A stretch of 35,066 bases of DNA, taken from contig CAYZPY010000008.1 of assembly GCA_964480425.1 (NCBI GenBank), positions 1 through 35,066 of the forward strand, read 5' to 3'. A program made the position numbers and the translations under genes. How positions within the stretch are numbered: position 1 is the stretch's first letter; the number at the start of each line of letters is the position of its first letter. Shown piece by piece: positions 1 through 8,072 of this stretch. Below the pieces are notes generated by a model. That model searched no databases, was not told the DNA's origin, and worked only from the letters and a program-made list of their open reading frames with translations. Origin of the DNA: CAYYMD01 sp964480425. Its GTDB lineage: Bacteria > Planctomycetota > Phycisphaerae > SM23-33.

Positions 1-67
1 ACCCATTTTCATCAAACACTTGCAAATTGCTCTAAAAAAACCCCACAGTTTGAGGTGCCTAATTAAC

Positions 68-96
68 TTGACATTAAGGGCATAAAAGGGTATTAT
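68..96 (+). promoter_or_regulatory. Sigma-70 type promoter of folC
   Basis: A perfect -35 box TTGACA lies at 68-73 and TATTAT at 91-96, separated by 17 bp. Transcription would start near 103, leaving a leader of only about 15 nt before the ATG at 118. No Shine-Dalgarno is visible in that leader. Spacing and box quality are seen directly; activity is inferred. Confidence 0.6.
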
Positions 97-117
97 TATT
101 TCTGTTAAAATATTGTT

Positions 118-1500
118 ATGGGACAGGAGACAGGTACAAAAACCTCCAGGGGCAGAGGTGTAAGTCAAAAGGGCACAAGGACTTACGCTTCAGCACTGAA
201 GTATCTCTTCTCCGCCACGGATTACGAGCGAATGTTGCGGGTGCGGTATAACACCGACACGTTCAACTTATTCCGTATGCGCGCATTGCTCCGCAAACTC
301 GGCAATCCGCACACGAAAATCCGCACGGTCCACATTGCCGGCACCAAGGGTAAGGGCTCCACCGCCGCGATGCTCGCAGAGATGCTAAAGTCCTGCGGGT
401 ACAAGGTGGGCCTGTACACCTCTCCGCACATATGCGACATCCGCGAGCGGATCGCCGTCAACGGACAGATGATACCACGCACCGCACTGGCGGAACTTAT
501 CAACCTCGCCGAGCCGCACATCGAGAAAATGGGCGACGACAAGCCCACGTTTTTCGAGATACTAACCGCCCTGGCTTTCCGCTATTTCGCCGCCGAGCAG
601 GTGGATTTTGCCGTCGTCGAGGCGGGTCTGGGCGGGCGTCTGGACAGCACCAACGTTCTCAAGCCGCTGGTGTGCGGGCTGACCAGCATATCCATAGACC
701 ACACGTACCAGTTGGGCAAGACGCTGGAAGAGATAACCGCCGAAAAGGCCGGTATCTTCAAGCCCGACGTGCCGGTGGTCAGCGTGCCGCAGAGTCCCGC
801 TGCCGCCAGGGTCCTCAAAAAGGCCGCCACCGAATCCGGCATCGAACTGGCGTTCACCGGCGAGGACATAGAGTTCTCCTGCCGCGTGGAGTCGTCGCGG
901 CAAGCCGGGTGCCACGCGCGTGTGTGCCTCACAACCTCCCGCAGCAAGTTCGAGCACCTTCCGGTTCCGCTTCTGGGCGAACATCAGGCGGTCAACTGCG
1001 GGTTGGCGCTGGCGCTGCTGGACCGGCTCAAGGCAGGCGGCGTCGAAGTGGACGACGAAAAGGCCGTTAAGGGTCTGGCCGGTATGTACCTGCCCGGGCG
1101 GATGGAGATGATACGACAGGACCCGAGGATACTGGTCGACGGTGCCCACAACGCCGCCTCCATGCAGGCGCTAATCCGCGCGCTGGGTCAGCACATACCG
1201 TACGATTCGATGGTGATGATATTCGGCTGCGCCGCCGACAAGGATATCAACGGGATGATGGACCAGATCGCCACCGGCGCCGACAAGGTGGTGTTCACCC
1301 GCGCTAACGACAGTCCTCGCGCCGCCGAGCCGGAAGAACTGGCCGAAATCTACGAACAGCGGTGCGAGCGGACCTCGCAGGTCACCGACAACCTCGTCGA
1401 GGCCATCCGAACTGCAGAGGGCGCCGTGACGCGCGAAGACATCATCTGCATCACCGGCTCGTTCTACCTGGTCGGACAGGCCAAGCAACTTTTGCAATAA
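118..1500 (+). CDS. folC: Bifunctional folylpolyglutamate synthase / dihydrofolate synthase
   Basis: 460-residue Mur-ligase-family enzyme that joins glutamate to dihydropteroate and extends the glutamate tail of folates, using ATP, in the cytoplasm. The ATP-binding loop IAGTKGKGSTAAML lies at about residues 73-86, followed by the folate-loop region LYTSPH and a Mur-type central domain (VVEAGLGGRLDSTN). The C-terminal domain begins near LVDGAHNAASM. Length fits the family. The ATG at 118 is the only plausible start in frame, which gives about 25 residues ahead of the usual conserved start (ALKYLFSATDYERM). The first bases of the gene, 120-137, carry a GGGACAGG...ACAGGTAC motif also found in two intergenic regions. 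It has its own promoter and is convergent with the following - strand gene. Confidence 0.93.
   Translation: MGQETGTKTSRGRGVSQKGTRTYASALKYLFSATDYERMLRVRYNTDTFNLFRMRALLRKLGNPHTKIRTVHIAGTKGKGSTAAMLAEMLKSCGYKVGLYTSPHICDIRERIAVNGQMIPRTALAELINLAEPHIEKMGDDKPTFFEILTALAFRYFAAEQVDFAVVEAGLGGRLDSTNVLKPLVCGLTSISIDHTYQLGKTLEEITAEKAGIFKPDVPVVSVPQSPAAARVLKKAATESGIELAFTGEDIEFSCRVESSRQAGCHARVCLTTSRSKFEHLPVPLLGEHQAVNCGLALALLDRLKAGGVEVDDEKAVKGLAGMYLPGRMEMIRQDPRILVDGAHNAASMQALIRALGQHIPYDSMVMIFGCAADKDINGMMDQIATGADKVVFTRANDSPRAAEPEELAEIYEQRCERTSQVTDNLVEAIRTAEGAVTREDIICITGSFYLVGQAKQLLQ
120..137. repeat. GGGACAGGT-type short motif (copy 1)
   Basis: GGGACAGG followed by ACAGGTAC at the very start of folC. The core GGGACAGGT recurs in inverted orientation at 15399-15410 and 24136-24150. 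It may be a remnant of a REP-like dispersed repeat. Three short matches could also be chance. Confidence 0.25.
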
Positions 1501-1580
1501 CGCCCGGTCGGGCTCGCGGATAATAGGGAATTCAATTTCAGATACCCCATGTGTCTCGATGGTTATCGGGATTGCACACG

Positions 1581-1988
1581 CTACTTGACGATGATTATGG
1601 CGTGACGGCAGCGCGGGCCGTCGAATTCGCAGAAGTAAAATCCCTGCCAGGTTCCCAGCGCCACGCGCCCGCCGATTACCGGCGCCGCCGCGCTGCATCC
1701 GACAAGCGAGGATTTAACGTGTGCCGCCGAGTTGCCCTCCCCGTGACGGTAGAACCGCTGCCGCCAGGGAACCGACGCGTCAAGGGCGGCGAGTATGTCG
1801 TGGACCACGCTGGGGTCGGCGTTTTCGTTTCTGGTCGCCCCGGCGGTGGTGTGCGGGACGTAAACGTGCACCATTCCGTCTGAAATTCCCGATTCGCTCA
1901 CGGCCCGGCGGACCTGGTCGGTAATGTCCACCATCTGGTCGCGATCGCCGGTCTTTACGTCAATCTTTTTCGTGTACATAGTCTCCAT
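1581..1988 (-). CDS. YjbQ/UPF0047 family protein
   Basis: 135-residue protein of the YjbQ (UPF0047) family, small trimeric beta-barrel proteins. Some members have weak thiamine-phosphate synthase activity, but the physiological role is unsettled. The family signature is complete: HTTAGATRNENADPSVVHDI in the middle, GNSAAHVKSSLVG, and LGTWQGFYFCEFDGPR near the end, including the conserved metal-site histidine of HTTAG. Length is typical. The start is either the ATG at 1988 or the ATG at 1979; the second has a GGAG only 3 nt upstream, so neither has a well-spaced ribosome site. It lies downstream of the phosphoesterase on the same strand with a 158-nt gap and converges on folC. Confidence 0.88.
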   Translation of the reverse strand: METMYTKKIDVKTGDRDQMVDITDQVRRAVSESGISDGMVHVYVPHTTAGATRNENADPSVVHDILAALDASVPWRQRFYRHGEGNSAAHVKSSLVGCSAAAPVIGGRVALGTWQGFYFCEFDGPRCRHAIIIVK

Positions 1989-2146
1989 CCTGTCATTTGC
2001 GCGGCGGCGTCCCGACGGGACGGGCGGGGACGTTTATTCGCCCGACTCAATCCCGGCTCGCCGGGTACGGATAAGTCCTCGTCGAACCGTCGCGCGGAAA
2101 TCCCGCGGGCAACGCCTGTGCTACTTATTCACAACTAATTTAACAT

Positions 2147-3019
2147 TCACACTTCCAGCACTTCCAGGCGCTTGTCGCGGTAGGTGCTTCCGACGTTGAC
2201 GGCCTCGATGCGTCCGATTTTGATCCGCGCCTTCCAGTGGGAATGACCGCAGTAGACGTACCTCACGGCGGGGCAATTCAGCAGCACGCGGCCGAACGCC
2301 TCGGCCCCCATGAACGCCGCGGCGAATGCGAAATGAGCCGGGCGGTCCTGCGGGACCATCTGCGCGAACGGCAGGTGATGCATGAACACGGCGATGCGCT
2401 CGGCGCGGCGCGACACGTCGTCCAGTTGGCGGGCGAGTTTGTCCGCCAGTCGTCGTGTGAACTGCTCGTCGGACATGCCAATCTCTACGTGCATGCCGTC
2501 CTTCCACAGCGCGGTCAGTTTCAATTGCTCCTGCGTAAGTTCGCCGCGGTGTTCCTCCAGCAGTCGGGCGTACCCAGGCCGGTTTGCCGCGGCGCCGGGC
2601 GATATCTTGGCGCGGTAAAACGCCAGCGGAATGTCCAGCGAATCCTGTCGGAGGGAATAATCGTACCAGCCGATCGAGCCGACCATTCCCAGCCCGCCCG
2701 TCACGATGGGCTTGTGGTCCAGAATTTCAAAGCCCGCCTCTCCGGCGACCTGCGGCAGTATACGCTCGTAGCGGTCGATGGAACTTTCCCCGTCGCGCCG
2801 CCACAGGCAGTGGTTGCCGGGCACCAGGAATTTGGCCCCTTCGAAGGCGTCGAACAATCCCAGACAATCGGACAGCACGCCCGTATCGGCCCCGGCAGTG
2901 TCGCCCAGCAGCACCAGCGCATCGGCGGCGGTGCGGCAGACTTCCGAGGCGAGCCGCTCGGTGGGCGCGCGCGAGCGGGGTATGTCGTAGTGCAGGTCGG
3001 CTGTCACCAGTATCTTCAC
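2147..3019 (-). CDS. Calcineurin-like metallophosphoesterase
   Basis: 290-residue cytoplasmic metallophosphoesterase. With the GTG at 3019 as start, the metal-binding motifs fall in the usual order: D8-x-H10 (VTADLH), D40 (LLGDT), N69-H70 (PGNH), a later FMHHLP, and CGHSHW near the C terminus. The open frame extends upstream to 3250, but that extension overlaps the divergent kinase gene and carries no family signal, while the GTG start places the first motif eight residues in, as in relatives. A strong promoter ends only 6 nt before the GTG, implying a leaderless message. The substrate cannot be read from the sequence. Confidence 0.88.
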   Translation of the reverse strand: MKILVTADLHYDIPRSRAPTERLASEVCRTAADALVLLGDTAGADTGVLSDCLGLFDAFEGAKFLVPGNHCLWRRDGESSIDRYERILPQVAGEAGFEILDHKPIVTGGLGMVGSIGWYDYSLRQDSLDIPLAFYRAKISPGAAANRPGYARLLEEHRGELTQEQLKLTALWKDGMHVEIGMSDEQFTRRLADKLARQLDDVSRRAERIAVFMHHLPFAQMVPQDRPAHFAFAAAFMGAEAFGRVLLNCPAVRYVYCGHSHWKARIKIGRIEAVNVGSTYRDKRLEVLEV

Positions 3020-3025
3020 GGGTGA

Positions 3026-3054
3026 ATTATATGTACCCTCACTTGTCACGCCAA
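3026..3054 (-). promoter_or_regulatory. Promoter of the metallophosphoesterase, leaderless geometry
   Basis: On the - strand, TATAAT (3026-3031) is preceded at 17 bp by TTGGCG (3049-3054, four of six matches to TTGACA). Only 6 nt separate the -10 box from the GTG start at 3019, so transcription would begin at or next to the start codon. This supports GTG 3019 over the longer open frame. Confidence 0.6.
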
Positions 3055-3102
3055 GGGACCCGGAATATGTTATTATATATTCGTGTCGTGCGACATTTAC
3101 CT

Positions 3103-3130
3103 TTGACACGGGCCGATAGGGTAATACACT
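3103..3130 (+). promoter_or_regulatory. Candidate promoter of the APH-like kinase
   Basis: TTGACA at 3103-3108 is followed after 16 bp by TACACT (3125-3130, four of six matches). It would direct transcription toward the gene starting at 3194 and lies back to back with the phosphoesterase promoter. Confidence 0.35.
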
Positions 3131-3193
3131 TAATAGCCCGTTAAACCGAGTTGAACGGAAAGTAACCCAAAGCGACGGTTCGAATTCCACATC

Positions 3194-4231
3194 ATGCAAA
3201 AAGTACGCGAGAAGTTCGGAACGGAAGAACTGGCCATTTGCCTGAGCCACTATGACCTCGGTGTAATCAATAAAATAGAAGAATTCCCCCGCGGCTCCAG
3301 TCGCTCGCCGAAGGTCGTCTTAGATTCCCAAAAGGGCAAGTTCCTCTTCAAGCGCCGGGCGCGCGGTAAAAACAACCTCGATAAGGTGGCATTTACGCAC
3401 CGCATACAACTCTGGCTGGCGGCGCAGAACTTCCCCCTTCCGCACCTGCTGGGCACCCGCGAGAAAAATAATTCGATGCTCGTGCTGAACTCGGACATAT
3501 ACGAAATGTTCGAGTACATACCCGGCACGGGCTACGACGGCTCACTCCAGGCGACCTACCACTCCGGGCACGTGCTGGGGCTGTATCACAAACTGCTGAG
3601 AAACTTCCAGAGCGAATACATACCGCCCGGCGGCAGTTACCACAGCGCCTCTGCCATACTGCGCGCGGTGAGCGAAGTGCCCTCTTCGCTGAAGACCGGC
3701 GAGAGACCCTCGACAAAACAGGTCAGGGAAACCGTCGAGGAAATCCAGGACGCCTACAGAACCTGCGTGGAAAAATCCAACCAGACAGGCCTGGCCGACT
3801 GGAACAGGCAGATAGTACACGGCGACTGGCATCCGGGCAACATGCTGTTCCGCAAGGGTCACGTGGTGGCGGTTATCGACTACGACTCGGCGCGGCTCTA
3901 CCAGCGGGTGATAGACCTGGCCAACGGTGCGCTTCAGTTCTCGATTGTGGGCGGTTCGCGCGACCCGTCGAAGTGGCCCGACTACATCGACGAGTCGCGG
4001 TTCAGGCGATTCATAGCAGGATACGACTCGGTGGAGGTCATTTCGACGGCGGAACTGGAGGCGATTCCGTACCTCATGTGCGAGGCGATGATCGCCGAGG
4101 CCGTGCTGCCAATAGCCGCCACCGGAAGCTTCGGACGACTGGAGGGATTCCCCTTCCTGGAAATGATTCGCCGAAAGGTCCGATGGATCCTGGAGCACAC
4201 CGACGAAATGAAGAACCTGGTGGAAAAATAA
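3194..4231 (+). CDS. APH/CotS-like small-molecule kinase
   Basis: 345-residue protein of the aminoglycoside phosphotransferase / homoserine-kinase-like fold. The catalytic loop is IVHGDWHPGNMLF (residues 207-219, catalytic Asp211, Asn216) and the metal-binding motif is VVAVIDYDSA with Asp229. A lysine in FLFKRRA near residue 53 may be the ATP-anchoring residue, and YEMFEYIPGT at about 103-112 matches the hinge. Family members phosphorylate hydroxyl groups of small molecules such as choline, homoserine or antibiotics; the layout here is closest to CotS-type kinases. No other pathway gene is adjacent, so the substrate is unknown. It is transcribed alone, divergent from the phosphoesterase. No Shine-Dalgarno is obvious before the ATG. 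Confidence 0.82.
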   Translation: MQKVREKFGTEELAICLSHYDLGVINKIEEFPRGSSRSPKVVLDSQKGKFLFKRRARGKNNLDKVAFTHRIQLWLAAQNFPLPHLLGTREKNNSMLVLNSDIYEMFEYIPGTGYDGSLQATYHSGHVLGLYHKLLRNFQSEYIPPGGSYHSASAILRAVSEVPSSLKTGERPSTKQVRETVEEIQDAYRTCVEKSNQTGLADWNRQIVHGDWHPGNMLFRKGHVVAVIDYDSARLYQRVIDLANGALQFSIVGGSRDPSKWPDYIDESRFRRFIAGYDSVEVISTAELEAIPYLMCEAMIAEAVLPIAATGSFGRLEGFPFLEMIRRKVRWILEHTDEMKNLVEK

Positions 4232-4415
4232 CGGGCAATTCATCCTCTACCGGCACGGCGACGTTCCCAAAAACAGTGCGACGGTATTCCCCCCAGGCAT
4301 CGGCGATGCGGTTCGACGCCGCATCTGGGCGTCACAACCGACCGAAGCCAACAGCGTTTTGCCGGAGGATCCAAATAAAAATAATCCGCGTAATCCGGTA
4401 ATCGGTGAAACCCGT

Positions 4416-4425
4416 CTGCCGGCAG
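4416..4425. repeat. CTGCCGGCAG palindrome in the 4232-4485 intergenic region
   Basis: A 10-bp palindrome followed by GCAGG, preceded at 4378-4405 by an AT-rich stretch with the unit ATCCGCGTAATCCGG. The 254-base gap holds no convincing gene. It separates a + strand gene end from a - strand gene end, so a bidirectional terminator or dispersed repeat is possible, but no hairpin plus T-run is visible. Confidence 0.35.
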
Positions 4426-4485
4426 GCAGGTCCTGCTCGTATCACTCGGGCGGCAAAGAGCAGCGGCATTACCCGCGCATCGCAT

Positions 4486-6309
4486 TTAAGATTCGCTGCT
4501 GTTTTTTTTGGCCACCGGCGTTCCCGGAAGGGCGTGACTGGCCGGTCCGCCGCGGGCGTCTCGCATGGGAATTTCGCTCCGCGGCGCCTGCCAAATACGC
4601 TTAATGCCGCCTAACATCAGGCGTACGCCCCAGCCAAACGTCCGCTTTATAGTCAATATAAGCCCGTACATACCGATCACCTGCAGCACCATGTCGAACA
4701 GGAGTTGTCGGTTCCGCGGCTGCATCAGCATCGCCATCAGGCGCAGCGGATTGTAGTAATAAATGTAGGCCGCCATGATGTTGAACTGCTTCTTCCATGG
4801 CTGCTTGTGACGCGACGCCACGACGTAGTTGCCGTCGTGCATGTAAGGGCGGACCTTCTTTCCGCCCGCCGCCGCCAGGACCGTGCCCGAGGTGTAGGAG
4901 GGCACGTACAACTGCGAACCGGGCGAGGGGATAATCATCAGCACCTGGAGCGTGCCGGCGCCGGCCTTTTTGACCAGTCGGACCTGGTTGAGCAGCCCAT
5001 AGTCGTCTTTGGTGGTCAGCAGCGGCTGGGCGTCGTGGTGCATCATCATCGGCATTGGCATGATTCCCCTTTTCCGCAGCAGGCGGAAGAGTTCGGTGGT
5101 GTTGCCCACGGTCTGGCCCTTCTTGACCAGCGTGGCGGTCATGTCCTCCACGCCCATCCACAGGGCCCGAAAGCCCGCGGTGCGCACCAGGCGCAGGTGG
5201 TCTTTCATCCGCATGGCGTCGCGGACTGTCACCTCGGTGGCCAGGCGTACGTGGTGGCGGATGGACCGGCCGCCGATTTGCGCCCGCGCGAGCGTGTCGG
5301 ATATTTCCAGCGCGCGGTCCTTATCGTTGAAAAAGTTGTCGTCCGCGCCGAAGTAATACCTCAGCCCGTACCGGGTGTGCAGGCGCGTGAGGTCCTCCAG
5401 TATCCGCCCGCCGCTCTTGGCGCGGAACTGCCGCTGATTGTAGGCCGGTATCGGGCAATACGGACAGCGGAACCGGCAACCCAGCGTCAGCACCAGGCAC
5501 GATATCGGGCTGTACTTTCGTATTTCATTGTCCGGCAGCGGCGCCGAAGAGAGCGTGGACTTTTTGTGCGGCGGCTCGAGGATACCGTACCCAAGCTCCA
5601 CCGGCGCGTGCTCGTCCATGTTGCCCGCCATGCGCTGCACGCCGGTGTCGACGAGTTCCTCGGCCACGCCGTCCGTGGAGCCCCGTGGGTAAACCAGACC
5701 CGGCACGTCGTCGAGCATGCCGTCGTCGCGCGCGCGGGCGAACGCCGAACGCAGCGGCTCGCCGGACCCGCGGAGAGACAAAATTACCTCCAGCAGACTC
5801 AGCAGGACGTACTGCTCGCCGGTGACGGCCACGTCGGCGCCCCAGGGGTCGTTCGCGTCGGCGCTGAATGCGTCCCACGGCTCGTAAATCATCTTGGCGC
5901 CCCCGGTGATAATCAGCGGGCGTCGGTCCGCCTCGATCCGACGGGCGTCGCGGATAAGCTCGCGGCACTTGCTGTTGTGGATATACATTGTCGATATCAA
6001 CAGCATGTCCGGCACGCGCCCGTCGAGGCGCATTTGGGACGGCCTGACGTTCCTGTTCCACTGCTGAAGGACGATGCGCGTCTTGGCAAAGCCGCTGTCC
6101 AAAAGCGCAGAGCCGATAGCCCGGGCGCCCGCGGGCGCCATGCGCATGTCGGCGTAGGTGAACGGGAGCATTCGCGTGCGGTGGTCGAACGCGCACACGA
6201 TAACGCTGACAAGGTCGTGTGCGGGCGCGATTCGCCGCAGGCGCCTGCGAATGTCGGACAGTTCGCCTTGTTTCAGTAATTCGTCGCCCTTGCGGCGAGG
6301 AAGCTCCAT
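4486..6309 (-). CDS. B12-binding-domain radical SAM protein
   Basis: 607-residue radical SAM enzyme. Residues about 30-240 form a Rossmann-like cobalamin-binding-type domain (IITGGAKMIY, VTGEQYVLL). The radical SAM core starts with CRFRCPYC, cysteines 278, 282 and 285, which would bind the 4Fe-4S cluster that splits S-adenosylmethionine. The cobalamin-binding histidine motif DxHxxG is not obvious in the N-terminal part, so B12 use is uncertain. The C terminus from about residue 505 has two hydrophobic, possibly membrane-facing segments (MAAYIYYYNPLRLMAMLM and MVLQVIGMYGLILTI). The ATG at 6309 has a GGAG 9 nt upstream. It lies 108 nt after a second radical SAM gene on the same strand, with a possible terminator between them. 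The substrate is unknown; a lipid is plausible because of the hydrophobic tail. Confidence 0.82.
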   Translation of the reverse strand: MELPRRKGDELLKQGELSDIRRRLRRIAPAHDLVSVIVCAFDHRTRMLPFTYADMRMAPAGARAIGSALLDSGFAKTRIVLQQWNRNVRPSQMRLDGRVPDMLLISTMYIHNSKCRELIRDARRIEADRRPLIITGGAKMIYEPWDAFSADANDPWGADVAVTGEQYVLLSLLEVILSLRGSGEPLRSAFARARDDGMLDDVPGLVYPRGSTDGVAEELVDTGVQRMAGNMDEHAPVELGYGILEPPHKKSTLSSAPLPDNEIRKYSPISCLVLTLGCRFRCPYCPIPAYNQRQFRAKSGGRILEDLTRLHTRYGLRYYFGADDNFFNDKDRALEISDTLARAQIGGRSIRHHVRLATEVTVRDAMRMKDHLRLVRTAGFRALWMGVEDMTATLVKKGQTVGNTTELFRLLRKRGIMPMPMMMHHDAQPLLTTKDDYGLLNQVRLVKKAGAGTLQVLMIIPSPGSQLYVPSYTSGTVLAAAGGKKVRPYMHDGNYVVASRHKQPWKKQFNIMAAYIYYYNPLRLMAMLMQPRNRQLLFDMVLQVIGMYGLILTIKRTFGWGVRLMLGGIKRIWQAPRSEIPMRDARGGPASHALPGTPVAKKNSSES

Positions 6310-6346
6310 ATCAAAATACTCCGTCTAAAAACGTCGCGTCCGGCGC

Positions 6347-6375
6347 AAAAAAAACCAACGGTACACATTTTACCG
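6347..6375 (-). terminator. Possible intrinsic terminator between the radical SAM genes
   Basis: Reading the - strand, CGGTA and TACCG form a 5-bp stem with a 7-nt loop (6359-6375), followed after 4 nt by eight Ts (6347-6354). The stem is short, so termination would be partial at best. Confidence 0.4.
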
Positions 6376-6417
6376 ACCCTCGGACCAGGTGCGTGGAAAT
6401 TTCGGCATTCCCCCTCA

Positions 6418-7935
6418 TTATTGATGCTTAAGGTCCCGGCGATTCTGTCGCCCGATGTGCCCGGTGGCGGCCTCGGACCGCCCCCTCGACACCGCATGAA
6501 GGTCAAACCGCCTGCCCGACGGGCGCGACGATTCGCACTTTCCGCCCTGGCCGCCGAGTATCGGGTCCCTTTCGAAATAATACTCCGGCACGCTCATGGT
6601 TTCGAGCATCTGCTTTCCGCGTCGGCAGTCCTCGATGGAAAGTTTGCCCTTCCGGACGAGATCATAATACGGGCCCAGGTCCATCTGCCTGTAGAGGTTG
6701 GCGAAGTGCCCGTAGAACGACTCGCGGTCCATCCGCGTGGGCACCACCGCGTGCAGCGCGTCGTAGCAGGTGTAATCGTGCGTAATGAGCCGGTCGCGCC
6801 ATTTCGCGTACAGCACCGTGCCCGGAAGCGGCGTGAGCACCGTGAACTGGGTATGCGTTATCTCCATTCGGTTGACGTAGTCACGCAGGCGCTTGAAGTC
6901 GTCCGCTTGCCAGTCGGGGTCAACGATGAACGCCCCCCAGATAATTACGCCGTTGTCCTTGAGTATCTTGATGGCGCGGTCGTTTACGTCGGCGGTGTTC
7001 TTCTTGTTGACGTTCTTGAGCATCTTGTCCGAGGCGCCCTCCAGGCCCAGCAGCACCGCGTAAAGACCGACGTCCACCCACTGCTCCAGCAGGTCGGGGT
7101 GCTTGACTATCGAGTCTGTGCGGCACTCCATCGAATAGCGGTGCTCGATGCCCTCGGCGCGGATCATCTCGGCTATTTGCCGCTCACGCTCGTAATTCAT
7201 CAGGAAATTGTCGTCCACGAACGTGATGTGTTCGGTTTCGGCCGAGCGGACCTCTTTCATTACGCGGCTCGGCGACATCTGCCGTGTCCGCCCGCCGTAA
7301 AACACCCACACGCTGCAGAAGTTGCAGCGGTACGGGCATCCGCGCCCGGTGGCGACGGAGGTATCCGGCTTGTCGAAAAGAAAAAAGTAATCGTCGCGGT
7401 ATTTCCTGGTCAGGTCGCGCCGCGGAAGCGGCAGCGTGTCCATTTCGATACGCCCGAAGACCTTATTGTTCCGGTGGAATTCGCCGGCCTCGTCGCGCCA
7501 GATGAGGTTCGCAACGTCCGCCAGAGACCTGCCGCGCGAAAGGGCATCCACCACGTGGGGCATCACGCCTTCGCCCTCGCCAAGCGCAATGGCGTCAACC
7601 TGCGGGGCATAAAGGTCCCGGGGGTTCAACGTGGCGTGATGACCGCCCACCAGTGTGAATATGTCTTTGGAATAATCCCGAACACGCCCGAGCACGTCCA
7701 GCGCCGCGTAAACCTCCGTGGTCAGCGCGGTGACCGCCACCACGTCCGGGCGGAAGTCCCGCAACCGGCGTTCGAGCTCCGCATCCGAATCCTCGAACCG
7801 AAGATCCAAAATACGCACATCGTGATCGGGAAGACAGGCCGCCAGCTTCTCCAGCGCCAGCGGCTCCGGCATGGCCGCAAGAGAAAATCCGACCTTGCCC
7901 CAGTCCCAGTCCGGTTGAATCAGAAGAATTCGCAA
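6418..7935 (-). CDS. B12-binding radical SAM protein, HpnR-like
   Basis: 505-residue radical SAM protein using the TTG at 7935, which gives an N terminus MRILLIQPDW typical of the family and has a GGAGAG about 10 nt upstream; a longer frame to 7992 lacks such support. An N-terminal cobalamin-binding-type domain (LVGGHHATL, ALGEGEG) is followed by the cluster motif ATGRGCPYRCNFCS, with cysteines at about 200, 204 and 207. The region after it (FVDDNFL, LLGLEGASDKML, TVLTPLPGTVLY, YDALHAVVPTR) recalls the hopanoid C-3 methylase HpnR and relatives that methylate unactivated carbons. No squalene-hopene cyclase or other hopanoid gene is in view, so the substrate is open. The last 45 residues are Arg/Ser-rich and unlikely to be part of the fold. 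Confidence 0.75.
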   Translation of the reverse strand: MRILLIQPDWDWGKVGFSLAAMPEPLALEKLAACLPDHDVRILDLRFEDSDAELERRLRDFRPDVVAVTALTTEVYAALDVLGRVRDYSKDIFTLVGGHHATLNPRDLYAPQVDAIALGEGEGVMPHVVDALSRGRSLADVANLIWRDEAGEFHRNNKVFGRIEMDTLPLPRRDLTRKYRDDYFFLFDKPDTSVATGRGCPYRCNFCSVWVFYGGRTRQMSPSRVMKEVRSAETEHITFVDDNFLMNYERERQIAEMIRAEGIEHRYSMECRTDSIVKHPDLLEQWVDVGLYAVLLGLEGASDKMLKNVNKKNTADVNDRAIKILKDNGVIIWGAFIVDPDWQADDFKRLRDYVNRMEITHTQFTVLTPLPGTVLYAKWRDRLITHDYTCYDALHAVVPTRMDRESFYGHFANLYRQMDLGPYYDLVRKGKLSIEDCRRGKQMLETMSVPEYYFERDPILGGQGGKCESSRPSGRRFDLHAVSRGRSEAATGHIGRQNRRDLKHQ

Positions 7936-7950
7936 TTCGTCCGTCTCTCC

Positions 7951-7986
7951 ATAATATCGATTAAAAAGAGTCGACACGGCATTATA
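7951..7986 (-). promoter_or_regulatory. AT-rich leader with two -10-like boxes before the HpnR-like gene
   Basis: On the - strand TATAAT lies at 7981-7986 and TATTAT at 7951-7956, 45 and 15 nt before the TTG start. Neither has a good -35 box. The region is strikingly AT-rich compared with its surroundings. Confidence 0.3.
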
Positions 7987-8035
7987 TATCAAATTAACAA
8001 AAAATTCAGCGAAAATACAACTGAACGAGTAATTC

Positions 8036-8047
8036 TTGACGCGTCAA
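8036..8047. promoter_or_regulatory. 12-bp palindrome, possible operator
   Basis: TTGACGCGTCAA is a perfect 12-bp palindrome in the 137-bp gap between the HpnR-like gene and the next - strand gene. It lies about 50 bp upstream of the AT-rich promoter-like region, where an operator or activator site would be expected. No regulator gene is nearby. Confidence 0.3.
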
Positions 8048-8072
8048 CAAATTACGTAACAACGACTGCGAG

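Noticed and set aside
1501..1530. GCCCGGTCGGGC inverted repeat after folC as a terminator
   Set aside because: The stem is only 4-5 bp and no T-run follows.
3020..3250. N-terminal extension of the metallophosphoesterase
   Set aside because: It overlaps the divergent kinase gene and its promoter, and the first conserved motif fits a GTG start at 3019.
4705..6279. Long + strand open frame opposite the first radical SAM gene
   Set aside because: It mirrors a gene with clear cluster motifs, its translation is rich in His, Arg and Val without domain features, and no ribosome site is seen.
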